64,000 nt of DNA from Fragilariopsis cylindrus CCMP1102 (GCA_900095095.1 FMBT01000301.1:124001-188000); one strand, 5' to 3'. Positions 35,301 to 45,214 are shown, counted from the stretch's first letter. A program made the numbers and translations. Notes: generated from the sequence alone by a model not told the origin.

Positions 35301-35909
35301 AGCGTCTAATAACATCGTCGAACGCCAAAGCATGTTATGATCCTGATCTTTTGACTCTTCTGTATCCCTGTCTTCATTTGATTCATAATCCTGTTGTTGA
35401 TCATCCTCTTCTTGCTCGTTATGATATTCGTCGACGTAGTCCTGCTGCTGCTGATGGTGTTTATTATCCTCGTCCTCCTTATATTCCGTTATTATTAACG
35501 ATGACGATGCTGATGATGACGATGCTGATGGGGCTGATGTTAATGTTGATTGAGTTGCTGCTACAGTAATTCTTGTGTGATGACTACTACTGTTGTTCTT
35601 ACTATTAGCAAGAGGAGGTTTTTGGAATGGCATCATCAACAAAGATGTCGTCGTCGTCGCTGTTGCTGCTGTGGTGGTATTTGTTTTCATCACATCAACT
35701 GCGTGCACATCAGCGTCGCGTGCATCATCATCTTGTTCATTATTTGATGAAGATGAAGACGATGACGATGAAGCGCATAACAAGGATCTTTGATGCATTG
35801 ATTGTGTCAAGAATGAATCAACATTTGTAGGAGATGGAAGAGATACATTATCATCTGTATTATCTTGTCTCCAGATTGCACTAGTAACAACAAGATCGTT
35901 CATGGTCAT
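32316..35909 (-). CDS. Large acidic disordered protein (1197 aa) with C-terminal PP1-docking-like motifs
   Basis: A single frame starting MTMNDLVVTSAIWRQ. Most of it is Asp/Glu/Ser/Asn/His-rich. An (Glu-Ala)n run near residues 216-253 comes from a CTCTGC hexanucleotide array. A basic stretch lies around GRARGRRGRGRERHHRRR. A short ordered-looking segment reads CAADALYVLSSLALMECCGT. Near the C-terminus LKGIMRKK (about 1113-1120) is followed about 15 residues later by RRVHWDE (about 1131). This spacing and order resemble the SILK plus RVxF pair that docks protein phosphatase 1. ASKVEKGVMF and RRGRRS follow. No signal peptide or membrane helix is seen. A PP1 regulatory role is inference from short motifs in an otherwise unrecognised protein. 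Confidence 0.75.
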   Translation of the reverse strand: MTMNDLVVTSAIWRQDNTDDNVSLPSPTNVDSFLTQSMHQRSLLCASSSSSSSSSNNEQDDDARDADVHAVDVMKTNTTTAATATTTTSLLMMPFQKPPLANSKNNSSSHHTRITVAATQSTLTSAPSASSSSASSSLIITEYKEDEDNKHHQQQQDYVDEYHNEQEEDDQQQDYESNEDRDTEESKDQDHNMLWRSTMLLDASVTTNAATDITTIVKEAEAVAEAEAEAEAEAEAEAELEVEAEAEAEVEANNDIVGDLLLLEQKVEEENLRNDDENKNNSSSSSSTCSSSSHGLVVDQMESSDNENENKNENEIIYYNNDSTDDESNSLWFINTFHRQNKSGTIEGRGQDSSGRGGATSTRTERTIAFSSVVNINESSSDDTTIFPKDDDDDENENDNKEVEVEVAVEAKVQGNSSDKTEMELEYYDGIIIDDKLTLEDQEEEIILYEYSHSYNWSSSEAEDTIHDKEDEQHHHHHQHDFEDNDDDFEDSVMEEQEEEKEEGRKDEEIFFDACEDVADEKDEKDENDNHNNNRDRGREKLLSDLDDQYLCLTPQFKEGRARGRRGRGRERHHRRRLVEDYLVAPSVEQDSSNEDEQIEVEIHPNSNDVEDDTIIVVDAVAKQLRKNKRNSKKGPSTAGTAIAIATPSTARKGCAADALYVLSSLALMECCGTTYVVVDDISGILSDASTTTSASLLVGEEEEPLMVPSSVLDDSGKSNNKIQPSSSSHPRRADLSDGRDNCRDEDHGDGSDDDNDHAAGPIVVDHRNSNDDSEEDYNNNNKRNAIVGESGHKKDPPTSLHCVDADDDDDHDDNISVLERQEKKVLEELIHEEDNSNITVSHGSFDVKQSLLILEDLLDEGEEEEEDAELTTISFDAVDCDSFSVDAFHDDDDHSSHGHHLLRVPRPPVLSLPATGRSNASFLQGIDVMKGITKATTAIGPVDPPEQISQTSVTTTTKIIPHRDCNGTNFNGFSTSASSSFDVPTLSSSDDFLIPCPPPADVPEANSNTTPRFVPLQLTIGSIAEDSLRKTRKCLPLVPSSPSNRYLLLNTKSNNVDIDDQENCTPRGGQQLKYRSNNNIFKVSDADNNNDSPYFTTSKISVNIERVASSIALKGIMRKKQEGPIDDGRHQRRVHWDEQQLASKVEKGVMFSSRRGRRSICALDSLMLQITTVQDGYTNELGIHSSHSNDTHGYIC

Positions 35910-36564
35910 GCTCCTGTTGTTTCTTTTGTTGTTGTTATTGTTGCTGGTGTTGTAGCTGTTGCTGTTCTTGTTGTGTGGTTGATGATAAGAATAATGATCC
36001 TACAATAACTTCTTCTACTCTCCCATCCGTCGTGAAAAACTTTAAGTGAAAAAAGAAGTACACGCGACAATGAATGGATCAATCGTGTGTCATTCCACTA
36101 TCAGGCGTCTATGTGCGTTTTGCTCTGCTCGATGATGATCTTACTTCAGAGTGATGCATGCTATCAGTGTGTTGTTTCTTTCTTTTTTTACGGGAACATC
36201 GCAAAAACAAATTCTGCGATAAAGAAAAAGGGGGATACATAAGATCTGGCGATTTTGATTTGAAGACACCACACACATGCCATCTTGTTGTTGTTCTCTT
36301 TAGTGTGTAAGTTAGTATGCGTCGCTTAAAAAAAATGTGACATGATGCGTGACGTGTAGTGTAGTCGTACAAGTAGTGCGCGTTGAGCGAGAATTTAATC
36401 GCACGCGCACTCCTATTTAACGGCTGTGTACGGAAGTCGATCGTGGCAACATCATTCATTCACAGTCAGAGAGAGAGAGAGAGGTAATGCATGCCTACTG
36501 TAAGTAATTTATTTATCTAAAAGGAGATGTACGGTATGCATCAGCATTCAAAGCATCATGCATC
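35910..36564. other. Divergent upstream region
   Basis: The upstream regions of the genes at 32316-35909 (-) and 36565 (+) share this 655 bp. It has a (TTG)n stretch next to 35930, GAGAGAGAGAGAG near 36469-36483 and several GCATGCAT motifs close to the plus-strand start. A 116-codon minus-strand frame at 36109-36459 has no recognised features. Confidence 0.5.
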
Positions 36565-37455
36565 ATGTCATGTATTCAACAGCAGTCAAATAGCAAAATG
36601 CCGATCTGTCGTTTGGTACGTGCACACATCATGCCGTCCATATTCAAATGTGCACTACTTCTTCTATCGTGCTCCATGGCAAGACGAACAGCAATAACTG
36701 CAGCCTTGGCCTTTCATCTGGACACAAAGGTTCGAGTCCGTGGGTCCGTGATAACCCCAGTATTGCCCATGTTCACCCTTCTGCCAACTGCTGATATCGC
36801 GAACGCAACGCCCCCGACACTCACCGAGTACATGACCCTCCCGGTAGCACAATACGCTCTTGTTCCCATGCCCCTTAACTCTACGCTTTCCCGGTTACCC
36901 GGTGGGTCAGAGTCAGAATTTGAGCTCGTTGTCCCTCCGGTCCGTTTTTTGTGGTTGGAGGTGCAACCTGTGGTTGAGGCACAAGTTACGTTAGAAGAGA
37001 GTCGCGTTATCATATCATCTAAAAAGTGCAGACTCCTCGGGTCACCGTTTATATCTAAAGTAAAATTGAATGAACGCTTCGAATTCTTTGCTACAGCCGA
37101 ACTGACGTGGAACGATACGTACACTGCTGGTTTGGAGGGGGGGGGAGCGATAGCACCTGTAATTATTGCAGCAGAGAGCAGTAGGGGTAGCGGTGACTCT
37201 ATCTCTGCCGAAACATACATCCGTGTTGATGTCGACACTCCAATGCCCTTTCGCGCCATTCCCAAGCGAGTGATCGAAAAGACAGGTGACACAGCCATGC
37301 GACTGAGCATGAATTTTATCATGCGATCGTTTCTTCACGGACTCGCAACGGACTATGCACGGTGGGCAAAGGACCCAGCGTATCGTACCTCTCGATCCGA
37401 GTTGGCGAAAGCAGTTGGACAAACTGTCCCAATTGTTGCACCGGACGAAAATTGA
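36565..37455 (+). CDS. DUF1997 family protein with plastid-type bipartite presequence
   Basis: The frame has 296 residues from the first ATG; Met12 and Met23 (36631) are alternative starts. From Met23 the protein begins with a signal peptide (MPSIFKCALLLLSC) and a probable cleavage at ITAALA|FHLD. Phe at +1 is the hallmark of diatom plastid import. The mature part matches DUF1997 of cyanobacteria and plastids: VVPPVRFLWLEVQPVVEAQV, a KKCRLLGSPF strand, FEFFATAELTW, then DVDTPMPFRAIPKRVIEKTG and LHGLATDYARWA, the usual ending. A Gly-rich acidic insert between strands is unusual. Known members occur only in oxygenic phototrophs and their biochemical role is not established. Start choice is the main uncertainty; the family call is good. 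Confidence 0.8.
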   Translation: MSCIQQQSNSKMPICRLVRAHIMPSIFKCALLLLSCSMARRTAITAALAFHLDTKVRVRGSVITPVLPMFTLLPTADIANATPPTLTEYMTLPVAQYALVPMPLNSTLSRLPGGSESEFELVVPPVRFLWLEVQPVVEAQVTLEESRVIISSKKCRLLGSPFISKVKLNERFEFFATAELTWNDTYTAGLEGGGAIAPVIIAAESSRGSGDSISAETYIRVDVDTPMPFRAIPKRVIEKTGDTAMRLSMNFIMRSFLHGLATDYARWAKDPAYRTSRSELAKAVGQTVPIVAPDEN

Positions 37456-38807
37456 AATGTAAATAGGATTTACGGAAAAGATTCTACGCATGGTTTTTAA
37501 AATCGTCAGTGTGCCACAACATGTCTGCCGCAATGACTTGTTTCACGTTTGGAATCATCTATTGCCAGGTTAGTGCTATCATGTGGGCGCGCTCTTGCTC
37601 CGTTCCTGTTGAACTACTTTTATTCATGGAGCCCTGGATGATGCAGTCTCTAAGGAAATTACCAAAGAAAAATCTGACAGGCTACATTGAATATGGACTC
37701 ATTGCCTTTGGGTCATGAACTAAAGTTAGTGTCCGTGTTTCGCCGTAAAATTTTAGTAAGTACACGTACCTGCCTGCCCGCCCACATATGATTAAGAATA
37801 CAGTAGCAGCGTATATGTTGCATGCGACCACTAATTCAGATTCAAAATTCAAGTTGGCGTCAACACAATGATATGGCAAACAACCAATTCAGCTTCACCA
37901 TGCCACATTACATCCACCATTCTATTTTGTGTGTGACAAAATCATGGGTGCTATGGTAGGGATTGTCATGAAACAAGCAGAGCGTATATAATGAGATAAT
38001 GCGATATGATTACCATCAAAATATTCTAAGATGGTGAGCATAGGTGTGCTATGGTAGTAGTATATCAGTGTTCATCCTCATCCTCATCAATAATCAGCAT
38101 ATAATGCATGATGAATGCCACCAAATCCTGTGTGGCGAATGCTTCTATATTTCAATCTTTATAATCTATAGTCTGACTAATGAATAAAAATGGAATAATA
38201 ACCATTGCATCATTTCCAGGTAGCGATAGCAACACCAATTTGCTTCATTTTTCAGTTATTCAACAAGGATAGCACATGGCTTCCGATACCTGTGCAGAGT
38301 AGTTGATGCAATATCAGAAGTGCTGAACAATCCCTACTAAGAATACATAAACTTTTAACCACAATCGGATTTGCGTGAAAAATACAAAATACGAGCAACA
38401 CCAAGGATTCCAACCACAGGATTCATTCCTTCGTTGTGGTGTTACAATACCCTACCGGTCGGTCGTCACATCAAACAATGTTCAAAAAAATCTTTTCGGA
38501 GATGATAAAAATTGTTCGACTCAATCGACTCAAATCGTCATCAACTTTCTTACTGACTATTCATACTACTAGTACTGTAGTGTATGATACTAACTTACCG
38601 TTGAAACGTTTAAGATATGCATTTCAATGTAGTTTCAGACCTCATTTAATCGTGTGTACGAAAACACGAATAAAATACTTCTGTAATTAAACATTTTCTC
38701 GATTTATTTCATTATTTCAACAACTCATAAATATCGAAAAGAGTAAATCACAAACACAAACTTTCAAACCAATTTATATACAATTCAAACAGCTGCAAAT
38801 ACTAATC
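37456..38807. other. Intergenic region without a recognised gene
   Basis: A 69-codon plus-strand frame (37509-37718) ends in LTGYIEYGLIAFGS, but no family is recognisable. The frames at 38375-38690 overlap each other and look random. AT-rich leader sequence precedes 38808. Confidence 0.5.
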
Positions 38808-39206
38808 ATGGGTGTTCTTAAAGTCAAACTAGTCAAGGCAACTCATTTAGCCGATACGGATTTTATTGGAAAAACAGATCCATATGTTAAAATTGGACTG
38901 GAACAAGATAATGTTTTTCGTGATCATGATTACGGATTTCAGGTCAGTTCCAAAAAGAAGAATGACGTCAATCCGGTCTGGAATGAGGACTTTACATTCA
39001 ATATTCCTACACTCGATAATATGGTCCTTAGTTTGAATGTTTTTGATGAGGATATTGGTTCACGTGACGACAAGTGTGGTAACTGCAAAATCAAACTAGA
39101 ACACGAAGGCATATCAGCCTCCCCGAAACGTATTGAAAAGACTATCGACCGAAATCTCCTTCGTAAAAACGGCATGATCATTGTTGAAATTTCTTACCAT
39201 CCTTAA
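38808..39206 (+). CDS. Single C2 domain protein
   Basis: An intronless frame of 132 residues that is one C2 domain from end to end: LKVKLVKATHLADTDFIGKT, DPYVKIGL, then NPVWNEDFTFNI, VLSLNVFDEDIGSRDDKCG and IIVEISYHP as the last strand. The Ca2+-binding loop Asp residues are present in loop 1 (near DTD and KTDPYV) and loop 3 (FDEDIGSRDD), so calcium-dependent phospholipid binding is plausible. There is no transmembrane segment, signal peptide or partner domain. Stand-alone C2 proteins often act in membrane signalling or stress responses. Domain identity is clear and the cellular role is not. Confidence 0.9.
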   Translation: MGVLKVKLVKATHLADTDFIGKTDPYVKIGLEQDNVFRDHDYGFQVSSKKKNDVNPVWNEDFTFNIPTLDNMVLSLNVFDEDIGSRDDKCGNCKIKLEHEGISASPKRIEKTIDRNLLRKNGMIIVEISYHP

Positions 39207-40227
39207 AAAAAAAGAGATGGTACTGGACATGTGTGTACAATTGCATTAGAGGCCAAGGTTGAAGTGGATCCTTTTTTACATACAACGATAAAACGGTGAA
39301 AGAAAACTCCTGAAGCTCACCAAAATATTGCTCTAAAGTCCCCACTCCACATTTAAAATATAAATAAATCAATTTTTTAAATGCACTCCTATTTAGAAGC
39401 TTGATCAACTATGCCTATTCTTTGTGCAGCAGCTCTTTTCTTTAGCATGTATCGTATCATCTTCACATAAACATGAATAATATTTTTCGTACAATACATG
39501 TATACCCCTACTGTATATTGTACAACACCACACAAACTGGTACAACTAACAGCAAACTAAAGCCAATCAGGTATGGGATTGATTTTCTCGTTTTGTCGCT
39601 GTGTACAATGATGAAACCTGGTACGAATTTTGCTGCTGATGATTTGAACCAAGTGTCACTACCACCATTCTTATTCTTTCTTCGTTTTATCGTTTTAGTA
39701 CGGCCGCCGCTCAAAATTATACAGTGTGATGATGATCTTCTGTTGACGGAACATTTTATAACTGAAGATGACATACTGTGTGAAAGTTGATTGATTAATC
39801 GAGTGTGTTTCATTTTCATTTTGTTTCTATCTCCTTTTGATCGATATCAGTCTTATTCGATTCATTCACCCTGTTCATCAATAGCAGCAGAGCGATTAAC
39901 ATGAACTTCGCCTATTTCAAAGAACAAGTATGGTGGTGCGATCTGAATTAGTAATTCGTATCGTAAAAGAATCATCGAAAAAATTCGAGCGTCGTAAAAC
40001 TAAAAAGTTCTCGCGCGTGCAATGATTGATTGATTCTTCTGAATCGTGCTTGATTTCGCTTCGAAAAACTTCATAGCTCACAGCATCACGTAGCGTATCC
40101 TCATGAATGAACCAGTAGATATGAGTGAAGTCAAATTCGAAAGCGATATTGGAAGATATTATGATCACATAAAAACGACGATCACAGTACAAAGCAAAAA
40201 AGAAAACCACAGATTAAATAAACGAAG
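39207..40227. other. Intergenic region without a recognised gene
   Basis: Frames at 39473-39790 (+) and 39508-39819 (-) overlap in opposite directions and show no domain; 39917-40210 (-) likewise. I see nothing else in it. Confidence 0.5.
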
Positions 40228-41877
40228 ATGATGATGATGATGAAAAAAACGATAATGTTCCTTCTCATAACAATGGCGACAGCCGCTGTTGTGGATGTCG
40301 TCGAGAAACAACAACAACAACACCCAAATCAGTTTACACCAGAGGATGTCGCAACATTTTTACGTGCCACCTTTGGGGATGGTGAACGAGGAAAAAAACT
40401 CCTGAAGATATTTCAAGAAAATGATATTGATGGATCGTTGTTGATTTCTCTATCAAATGATGATTTAATACATGATCTTGGTATGACAACATTACAAGCA
40501 CGTAAATTTAAATCATCACTTGATAAAGTTTTGTTGTCAGTAGTATATGATAATAGTAAGGTCGTTATCAACACCGCAGAAGAAGAAGAAAAGAAAAGCG
40601 AGAGCATCATAATCAAGGGGACCGATGATAGCAAGACATCGTCGTCTTCTAACAAGGAAGAAAAGATTCTAACAGAGGACAAGGAAGACGATACAACTAC
40701 CGACAAAACAGATGCCAACAAAAAGGCAGATATTGAGGAGGCAACAACAGCAACTGCTAATACTGATGTGGATAAAAAGTCTGCCAAAGATGACACTTCA
40801 AAGACCAACGCAGATACGAATACTGCTGAAGCATCTTCAAATAAGGACGGCACCAGCAGTAGTGCAGTCGTCGTCGTCGACGTCGAATCTGAGTCCAAAC
40901 AAGAAGATGAAAATGAAAAGTCTTCAGCAGTAAATAAAACAACTCCGTCTAATAAGTACTGTAGAAAATTGTGTAAGAAGCAGAATAAAAATGAAAAATA
41001 CAACAAACCAGTACTCGTGAATGGTAATGATTTTAGTCAAGCTGTACAAACATGGATCAAAAATCCAGATACATCCCCCTACGGACCCATCATTGGTTGT
41101 TGGGACGTCTCACACGTCAACAATATGTCGAATGCCTTTTTAAATCACAAAACATTTGAAGGTGATGGTAGTTTACAATGTTGGGATACTGCTGCTGTAC
41201 AAAATATGGATCAGATGTTTGCTGGCTGTAATAAATTCAACGATCACATTGGTACATGGGACGTATCACAGGTTACGTCGACTACAGCTATGTTTGATTC
41301 TGCAGTGAATTTCAATCGACCGATTGGTGATTGGGACACGTCACAGGTCCAGGCGATGCAGGGTATGTTTGCTTTTGCGTCTTCTTTTAACCAGCCAATT
41401 GGGGATTGGAATACGACACACGTAAAGAATATGGCCTTTATGTTCGCAGCTGCCTCATCTTTCAACCAACCTCTTGGGTCATGGGATGTAGAAGAAGTAG
41501 AAGATACAACAAGTATGTTCAGCGAAGCAATATCGTTCAATCAACCATTAGGACAATGGCATATTGGCAATGCACATTATATGTCATCAATGCTGAAAAA
41601 CGCTTCTAAATTCAATCAAGATCTTTGTGCATGGACACAATTTAAATCGGTGGAAGGCAGAATAAAAGAAGAAGCAAACAACAAAGAAGAACAATTATTT
41701 AAAGCAGCAGGTGGACGTAGAGGACGACGAAAGACGGCGGCCGTAACTAAGAACAACAAAGATGCGAAATTATACAATAAGGATGCAAGTAGGATGTTTG
41801 AAGGAACATCGTGTCCCGAACGTGTGGACAATGATCCAACTTACACATCAAATTGGTGTAGGAAATGTACAGAATAA
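40228..41877 (+). CDS. Secreted SAM-like domain plus BspA-type (DUF285) repeat protein
   Basis: The frame has 549 residues with five tandem ATGs at the start. A signal peptide (KKTIMFLLITMATAAVV) is followed at about 36-100 by a SAM-like helical domain (FTPEDVATFLRATFG, SLSNDDLIHDLGMTTLQARK). A Lys/Asp/Thr-rich linker follows to about residue 250. Then come BspA/DUF285 repeats of about 25 residues with the pattern F..PIG.WDTS.V..M..MF: CWDVSHVNNMSNAF, GTWDVSQVTSTTAMF, GDWDTSQVQAMQGMF, GDWNTTHVKNMAFMF and GSWDVEEVEDTTSMF. The end is typical of diatom members: MFEGTSCP and a terminal CRKCTE. Such repeats are surface or secreted and may mediate adhesion or protein contacts; in diatoms they are numerous and unassigned. 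A SAM-like domain on the extracellular side is unexpected. Confidence 0.85.
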   Translation: MMMMMKKTIMFLLITMATAAVVDVVEKQQQQHPNQFTPEDVATFLRATFGDGERGKKLLKIFQENDIDGSLLISLSNDDLIHDLGMTTLQARKFKSSLDKVLLSVVYDNSKVVINTAEEEEKKSESIIIKGTDDSKTSSSSNKEEKILTEDKEDDTTTDKTDANKKADIEEATTATANTDVDKKSAKDDTSKTNADTNTAEASSNKDGTSSSAVVVVDVESESKQEDENEKSSAVNKTTPSNKYCRKLCKKQNKNEKYNKPVLVNGNDFSQAVQTWIKNPDTSPYGPIIGCWDVSHVNNMSNAFLNHKTFEGDGSLQCWDTAAVQNMDQMFAGCNKFNDHIGTWDVSQVTSTTAMFDSAVNFNRPIGDWDTSQVQAMQGMFAFASSFNQPIGDWNTTHVKNMAFMFAAASSFNQPLGSWDVEEVEDTTSMFSEAISFNQPLGQWHIGNAHYMSSMLKNASKFNQDLCAWTQFKSVEGRIKEEANNKEEQLFKAAGGRRGRRKTAAVTKNNKDAKLYNKDASRMFEGTSCPERVDNDPTYTSNWCRKCTE

Positions 41878-42337
41878 AGCAGAGTTTATTAAATTAGAGT
41901 AGAGTACGCAAATAGCATACATTAATATAGACGCATATCTATTTCTTAAATCTAATTTTCCTATTTATTTGACTGCACAACATGATACGCTGATGCAAAC
42001 GATATTGATTGACATCATGCGTTGATGCCAGTATGAGAAGACAACGAGACTGACGTCGCATTACTGTATTGTCTTTAAAAATGATCAGGTCTTACAGAAA
42101 CGTGCACCCCCCACCCCCAGCCAGATCCATGTCTTGTTTGATATTCTTCGTTTTCCTCCACTTTTTTCACACGAGAGACGGTAATGCCGTCTTTGTTATG
42201 AATAAAACAGAGCATTATAACGAGTACAAACGGTCTCACGATTCTTCCTAGCTAGATAGAGCTACTTATATAATGGAGTACGTATGGTAATTTTGTAATA
42301 ATTATCGTGTTCTTTAGCGTTTAGCTTTTATACTATG
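41878..42337. other. Convergent 3' intergenic region
   Basis: This is the 3' flank of the genes on both sides. A 60-codon frame at 42069-42251 has no support. I see nothing else in it. Confidence 0.6.
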
Positions 42338-43360
42338 CTAGGCTGCTTGTGCATACACCTTAGTTGATGTGTTATAATTATCGTATCCATCATTACCAAA
42401 CATAATTGCTGATACATTCTGATGAAATCCATCCATCATTTCTTTTGTTGAATTTGGTGTATCATAATATTCGCCTGCTGTCGACGAATAGGTATTACTA
42501 TAGATATTTGAATCTACAATATACATAATGATAGATAGTAAATGTTGTAGGCACAGTATATGTTTTCGTTTATTACCAGTAATACGATGTATGTCACCTA
42601 AATTATTGAAAATTATCATAGTCAATCGTAAAGATGCTGTGTCTGAAATATCTTGACTGTTGTTGATGCTGTTATTGTTGTTGTTACTTGACGGGTGTTG
42701 TTGTTGCTGTTGTTCATGTTGATCGGAGTATCGGATAATATCGACACGAAGCTGATACGCAAGTTCATATAGTTGTAGTGCTTGTAGTAATAATTTATTT
42801 ATCTCCGAAGTATTCATACTCAGATTCATATTTATATTCATTGTACTTATACTTGCTATAGCTTTTAAATGATGTGCCAATGCAAGATTGAATAGGATGA
42901 TAATACTTAAGGTAGCTCCCATGAAATGCATTCCTTCGATACAATCTTCATGAACAAGAATTGGTCTATTATAAACAAACCAAGTACCTTCTATTTCTTC
43001 TAATGCTGCTATCGATCTTGATGATTCAGATTTGAATCCATTAACGTTATTGTTAAGACAATAATCCATTGTAAGACATGATTCGAGACTACAATATTGG
43101 CATGAACCTGAACACGATGATGAGGATGATGATAGTGCTGATGACGACCGTGAACAGCATGATGATGAGGTTGACGACCGTGAACAGCATGATGATGACG
43201 ACGACCACTCATTTCCAATTTCAAAATGATAAGCCTGTTCTGTTAGATTTAATGCCTCTGCTAGAAGAAAAATCCCCTCATCATAATTACTACCTGTCAG
43301 TAATGCTGCTGCTCTATTATTTAGCTTCTGCGCAAACACATGGAGTGGCATTATTGGCAT
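42338..43360 (-). CDS. Diatom TPR-like family protein, unknown function
   Basis: The open frame extends to 43477, but only from a GTG; the first in-frame ATG is at 43360 (MPIMPLHVFAQKLNNRAAAL), giving 340 residues. The pattern is one I know from many diatom paralogues. It starts LNNRAAALLTGSNYDEGIFLLAEAL, and a variable Ser/Cys/His-rich loop follows. Then come WFVYNRPILV, TLSIIILFNLALAHHLKAIA (first 20 shown), LLLQALQLYELAYQLRV, IIFNNLGDIHRITGN and CLQHLLSIIMYIVDSN. It ends in MDGFHQNVSAIMFG and an Ala-rich tail (VYAQAA). The helical pairs resemble tetratricopeptide repeats, so a scaffold role is likely. No enzyme motif is present. Confidence 0.82.
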   Translation of the reverse strand: MPIMPLHVFAQKLNNRAAALLTGSNYDEGIFLLAEALNLTEQAYHFEIGNEWSSSSSCCSRSSTSSSCCSRSSSALSSSSSSCSGSCQYCSLESCLTMDYCLNNNVNGFKSESSRSIAALEEIEGTWFVYNRPILVHEDCIEGMHFMGATLSIIILFNLALAHHLKAIASISTMNINMNLSMNTSEINKLLLQALQLYELAYQLRVDIIRYSDQHEQQQQQHPSSNNNNNSINNSQDISDTASLRLTMIIFNNLGDIHRITGNKRKHILCLQHLLSIIMYIVDSNIYSNTYSSTAGEYYDTPNSTKEMMDGFHQNVSAIMFGNDGYDNYNTSTKVYAQAA

Positions 43361-44091
43361 GGTAGTAGATGATGCTATTGTTTGTTTTACTGTTGCATGT
43401 TGGTGGGTATATGAGGATGATACATTTATCTTATGATTGTAAATAATAGTAGTAATCGCAAGCGAGTATTGATACACTCATTCGATACAATTCATATCAC
43501 GATCGTTTATTATACCTTCAATCAATTACAATAATTGAGATAATCCTATCATTCGCTCTTTTAGAATTTACACGTCACGGAGTAGTAAACCTCGGCGTAA
43601 CATATTGAAAGAGAACATCCCATATTTAGTTCCTGGTTGTTCATTTCTAATCCATCGCGTTCTAATCCATCGCGCCCTTATTTTTCTATGATGTTCCAAA
43701 ATGCATCCCTAACTCTGCGTCAGACACTTAAATAAAAGATGATAACAATAAATAAAAATAAAACACGAAAAATGCTATATATTTAGAATAGGGCTATTAA
43801 TATCAAATATTAGACTTCCTGCGAAGACTTCCTGTACATTTTCCAAATGGTCCTTTTCCATGAGATCTCGTATACATAAAACTTAAGCAACCGGTACCGA
43901 TAATTACCACCACAAAATGGGACCAATGTAAGGAAGCTAATCGTGAGCTAATCGTGATTTACGCACAGTATGTCACGCAAGAATGAGTGGTTGTGAGACT
44001 GATGTGTTGTGTACTGTTTAGTACTCTGGTTCTTAAAATGCACCCATTATATTTTACAGCTTTCAAGCAGTGAGGTGCGTGCCCTTGCATT

Positions 44092-44120
44092 CGTGGGCCG
44101 TTAACGTAAGCATGCCAGAC
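44092..44120. repeat. Left 29 bp direct repeat of the AT-rich island
   Basis: Starts CGTGGGCCGTTAACGTA and ends GCATGCCAGAC. It differs from the right copy at 44593-44621 by a single base (A versus T at position 18). It contains the palindromes GTTAAC and GCATGC. Confidence 0.85.
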
Positions 44121-44256
44121 ACTCTCTCCGACGTAAGACGTACTACTACGTTCATATAATCATAGGGTACAATAAGTAGCTATGTATCGACACACTTCGA
44201 AAAAATAATATTGTAAATTATTATTAGCTACTAGTATTGTGCAACATCTTTAGACA

Positions 44257-44592
44257 ATGAAAGAACATCCAACAATTCAGAATACCCAATTTATGAAACA
44301 TGATGGATCTAATAGAGATAATATACTGATGATTTGAAGATTTTTTTCTGCATTTAATGACTATAAAATACAACATACCTCACTATCCCCAAAATGTTTA
44401 ATTTTTTGTGTAAAAATGTATAAAGAGCATAATATACTTGATGAATGGAACATCCATAATATACAATGTTATAAAGCATATATTAATGGTAATAAATAAT
44501 ATCTTTTGAAAATTATTAAGAATGATTCTGATGGTAGTTTATACAACAGACACCAAAATAAAATGCAAAAAAATATAAAATCTACACATTAA
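44257..44592 (+). pseudogene. Decayed AT-rich ORF (112 codons, two internal stops)
   Basis: From an ATG at 44257 one frame runs 112 codons to a TAA at 44590-44592, broken only by TGA at 44335 and TAA at 44497. Its codon and amino-acid use (Asn, Ile, Lys, Tyr-rich; e.g. MYKEHNILDEWNIHNIQCYK) is unlike the Ser/Gln/Asp homopolymer style of neighbouring genes. Its stop abuts the right 29 bp repeat. I do not recognise the protein. A foreign (viral, organellar or mobile element) origin is possible but unproven. If TGA were sense, as in some organellar codes, one stop would vanish, but the TAA would remain. Confidence 0.4.
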
Positions 44593-44621
44593 CGTGGGCC
44601 GTTAACGTATGCATGCCAGAC
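44593..44621. repeat. Right 29 bp direct repeat of the AT-rich island
   Basis: 28 of 29 bases match the copy at 44092-44120, with the same orientation and starts 501 bp apart. It lies immediately downstream of the dead ORF. Confidence 0.85.
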
Positions 44622-45214
44622 TAGACCAAACCAGACAGAATTCAAACAATGCGCGAAAATTTAAAATGCGCGAAATCGAAGGTATGTTTGACCGTTAACC
44701 AGGCCTGTGTTGACATTCACACAAGGTGATGTGCTAAAATATTTCACATAACTATGTTTTAGCGATTTCAAGAGATTTTCTGATTGCTTTGTTTCCAATC
44801 GGTATGCAAGCAAGGTACTGCCGTATGAATGAAGGAATCGGATGATCGAATCAATAAAGAACTAACTAAACCTTTTATCTATCACGCACATCAAACCTTC
44901 CTTCATTTACTTTGGTCACACCATACCATACGATACGATACGATACCATACTTTACCTTACTTACTACTGGACCTTATTGTAGTAGTAGTAGTAGTAGTA
45001 GTAGCAGCAGTAGGGACAAACCAACCAACTTGCAAAAAACAAAAAGTATACATACTTCTAAACAAGAAGTAGTGGTAGAAAAAACATATAATTACGTGCT
45101 GACTACTGTCTAGCTAATCGTCCGAAAAAAACTAGACAATTCGGAAGAAAGAAAGAAACTTTGACCTTGACGATATATAATATACTGTACAACCACGACA
45201 ACCGACTATTTAAA

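Larger units (their letters stand above)
43361..45214. other. Intergenic region with an AT-rich island and simple repeats
   Basis: It contains the repeat-bounded island at 44092-44621 (listed separately), an ATACGATACGATACC array near 44935-44955 and a (GTA)n array at about 44983-45005. A 94-codon frame at 44829-45113 overlaps these arrays and is not called. Confidence 0.5.

Noticed and set aside
34919-35340. Plus-strand ORFs rich in Leu-Pro or Ala-Ser
   Set aside because: They are antisense to the CTCTGC array that encodes Glu-Ala repeats of the gene on the minus strand.
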